5,177 nucleotides of DNA from an archaeon (GTDB lineage: Archaea > Nanobdellota > Nanobdellia > Woesearchaeales > GW2011-AR9): positions 1 to 5,177 of the forward strand of contig JAHFRS010000092.1 in the NCBI GenBank assembly GCA_023266155.1, in the 5' to 3' direction. The notes under the pieces were generated by a model. The model searched no databases. It worked only from the letters and a program-made list of their open reading frames with translations, and was not told the origin of the DNA. Positions 4,576-5,177 of the stretch are shown here, in pieces. Positions within the stretch are counted from its first letter, which is position 1. The number at the start of each line of letters is the position of its first letter. Both the position numbers and the translations under genes were made by a program.

Positions 4576-5177
4576 GTCTGTGTTCCAAACATCACATCAA
4601 CCTTTGTCAATTCCGACAGCTTTTTTGCCAGAATCTCTAATAATTGCGCCGGCAGCTGCATCGGCAGCTGTACCTGTGCTTTCCCCTCAGCAACGTTTAT
4701 TTTTATGTTGTCAGCGGGAATGTGCATACTCATATTCAAGTAAGAAATAATCTGCTCTTTCTGGTCAGTAATCTTCCGATTGATCGTAACATTATATATA
4801 ACTTCTTTCCCCGCAAGAGGATGATTGAAATTGACCATCACTCTTCCTCCCGACACCTGCGTGACGATGCCTCTCTCGCCATCAACGTCAATCTGCAATC
4901 CAGGATGAGGATTTAATTTATGTTCCACAAACGTGCTGGACGGCACAATTTTCATTTTCTTGATGTCGCGCTTGCCAAACGCCTGTTCAGCGGCGAGAGG
5001 GATAGTATAGTGCTTACCTACTTCTTTATCGACCAGTTGCGCATCCAGACCAGGAAGAATCTGTTGTTCGCCGACGCAAATGATGGCTGGGCCAAATTTT
5101 CGATTTTCTGTAGGCAAGTGATTCTTATCAGCCGTCTGCCTGCTGGTGGTGTCAAAGACGATGCCATCAGCCAGTTT
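4572..5177 (-). CDS. Long archaeal FKBP-type peptidyl-prolyl cis-trans isomerase (5' end beyond window)
   Basis: The frame is open to the right edge; the first 20 codons inside the window (from 5177) have no stop and belong to the protein, so 201 C-terminal residues are visible. The TTG at 5117 is internal, not the start. FKBPs catalyse cis-trans isomerisation of peptidyl-prolyl bonds and chaperone folding. Visible features (numbered from the window edge): DGIVFDTT (4-11), VGEQQILPGLD (35-45) and AFGKRD (66-71) of the FKBP fold; an insert-in-flap (IF) chaperone domain at about 72-121 ending in the SlyD-like NFNHPLAGK (116-124); the returning strand VIYNVTI; and a C-terminal alpha/beta domain from about 135. 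This is the architecture of long archaeal FKBPs such as the 26-kDa methanogen type. There is no His-rich metal tail as in bacterial SlyD. Its stop overlaps the metallopeptidase start by four bases, so the two are co-translated. Confidence 0.93.
   Translation of the reverse strand, partial: KLADGIVFDTTSRQTADKNHLPTENRKFGPAIICVGEQQILPGLDAQLVDKEVGKHYTIPLAAEQAFGKRDIKKMKIVPSSTFVEHKLNPHPGLQIDVDGERGIVTQVSGGRVMVNFNHPLAGKEVIYNVTINRKITDQKEQIISYLNMSMHIPADNIKINVAEGKAQVQLPMQLPAQLLEILAKKLSELTKVDVMFGTQT

Noticed and set aside
4296..4916. Plus-strand frames across the peptidase/FKBP junction
   Set aside because: They are antisense to two recognised proteins, with no ribosome sites and no domain features.
5115..5117. 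TTG as the start of the FKBP gene
   Set aside because: The frame continues upstream to the window edge and encodes the conserved FKBP strand DGIVFDTT, so the true start lies beyond 5177.
1..5177. CRISPR arrays, tRNA/rRNA genes, insertion sequences, defence genes
   Set aside because: No regularly spaced repeats, cloverleaf-like sequences, transposase motifs or known defence domains were seen on either strand.

Overview
The window looks archaeal, most likely from a DPANN-type lineage such as Woesearchaeota or a relative. The protein families support this: an NreA-type DNA repair protein, an FtsZ of the archaeal FtsZ1 group, a long archaeal FKBP with an insert-in-flap (IF) domain and a C-terminal domain, and a small CxxC-x17-CxxC zinc ribbon of a kind I recall as common in DPANN and CPR genomes. 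The promoters are also archaeal in form (BRE plus TATA box, poly-T termination, a leaderless gene, genes with strong Shine-Dalgarno sites). The phylum assignment is inference; the domain assignment is fairly secure.

Layout from left to right: (1) bases 1-326, minus strand: the N-terminal third of an nreA gene that runs off the left edge. It has two TATA-like boxes and probably a leaderless start. (2) 327-606: a divergent intergenic region holding the nreA promoter, a plus-strand promoter at about 447-461, and a long (about 120 nt), possibly structured leader for the helicase gene. (3) 607-2022, plus: a DEAD-box RNA helicase with low-complexity tails and two unusual motif residues. (4) 2131-2337, plus: a 68-aa RGG-rich zinc-ribbon protein with its own putative promoter and a hairpin in its leader, followed by a strong T-rich terminator at 2378-2400. 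(5) 2529-3761, minus: ftsZ, with its own TATA box and an inverted repeat at the predicted transcription start. (6) 3856-4575, minus: an unfamiliar cytoplasmic HExxH metallopeptidase. (7) 4572-5177, minus: the 3' portion of an FKBP-type prolyl isomerase whose stop codon overlaps the peptidase start (ATGA) and which runs off the right edge.

Functional reading: the helicase and RGG zinc ribbon look like an RNA-handling pair, plausibly concerned with RNA structure or cold/stress adaptation. The FKBP and metallopeptidase form a translationally coupled protein-folding/quality-control pair. ftsZ (division) lies downstream of that pair on the same strand but appears to have its own promoter. nreA (DNA repair) is divergent from the helicase. 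No tRNA, rRNA, CRISPR array, insertion sequence or other mobile element was seen. The least described items are the FKBP-coupled metallopeptidase, the helicase/RGG-zinc-ribbon pair with structured leaders, and the nested promoter/start arrangement of nreA.
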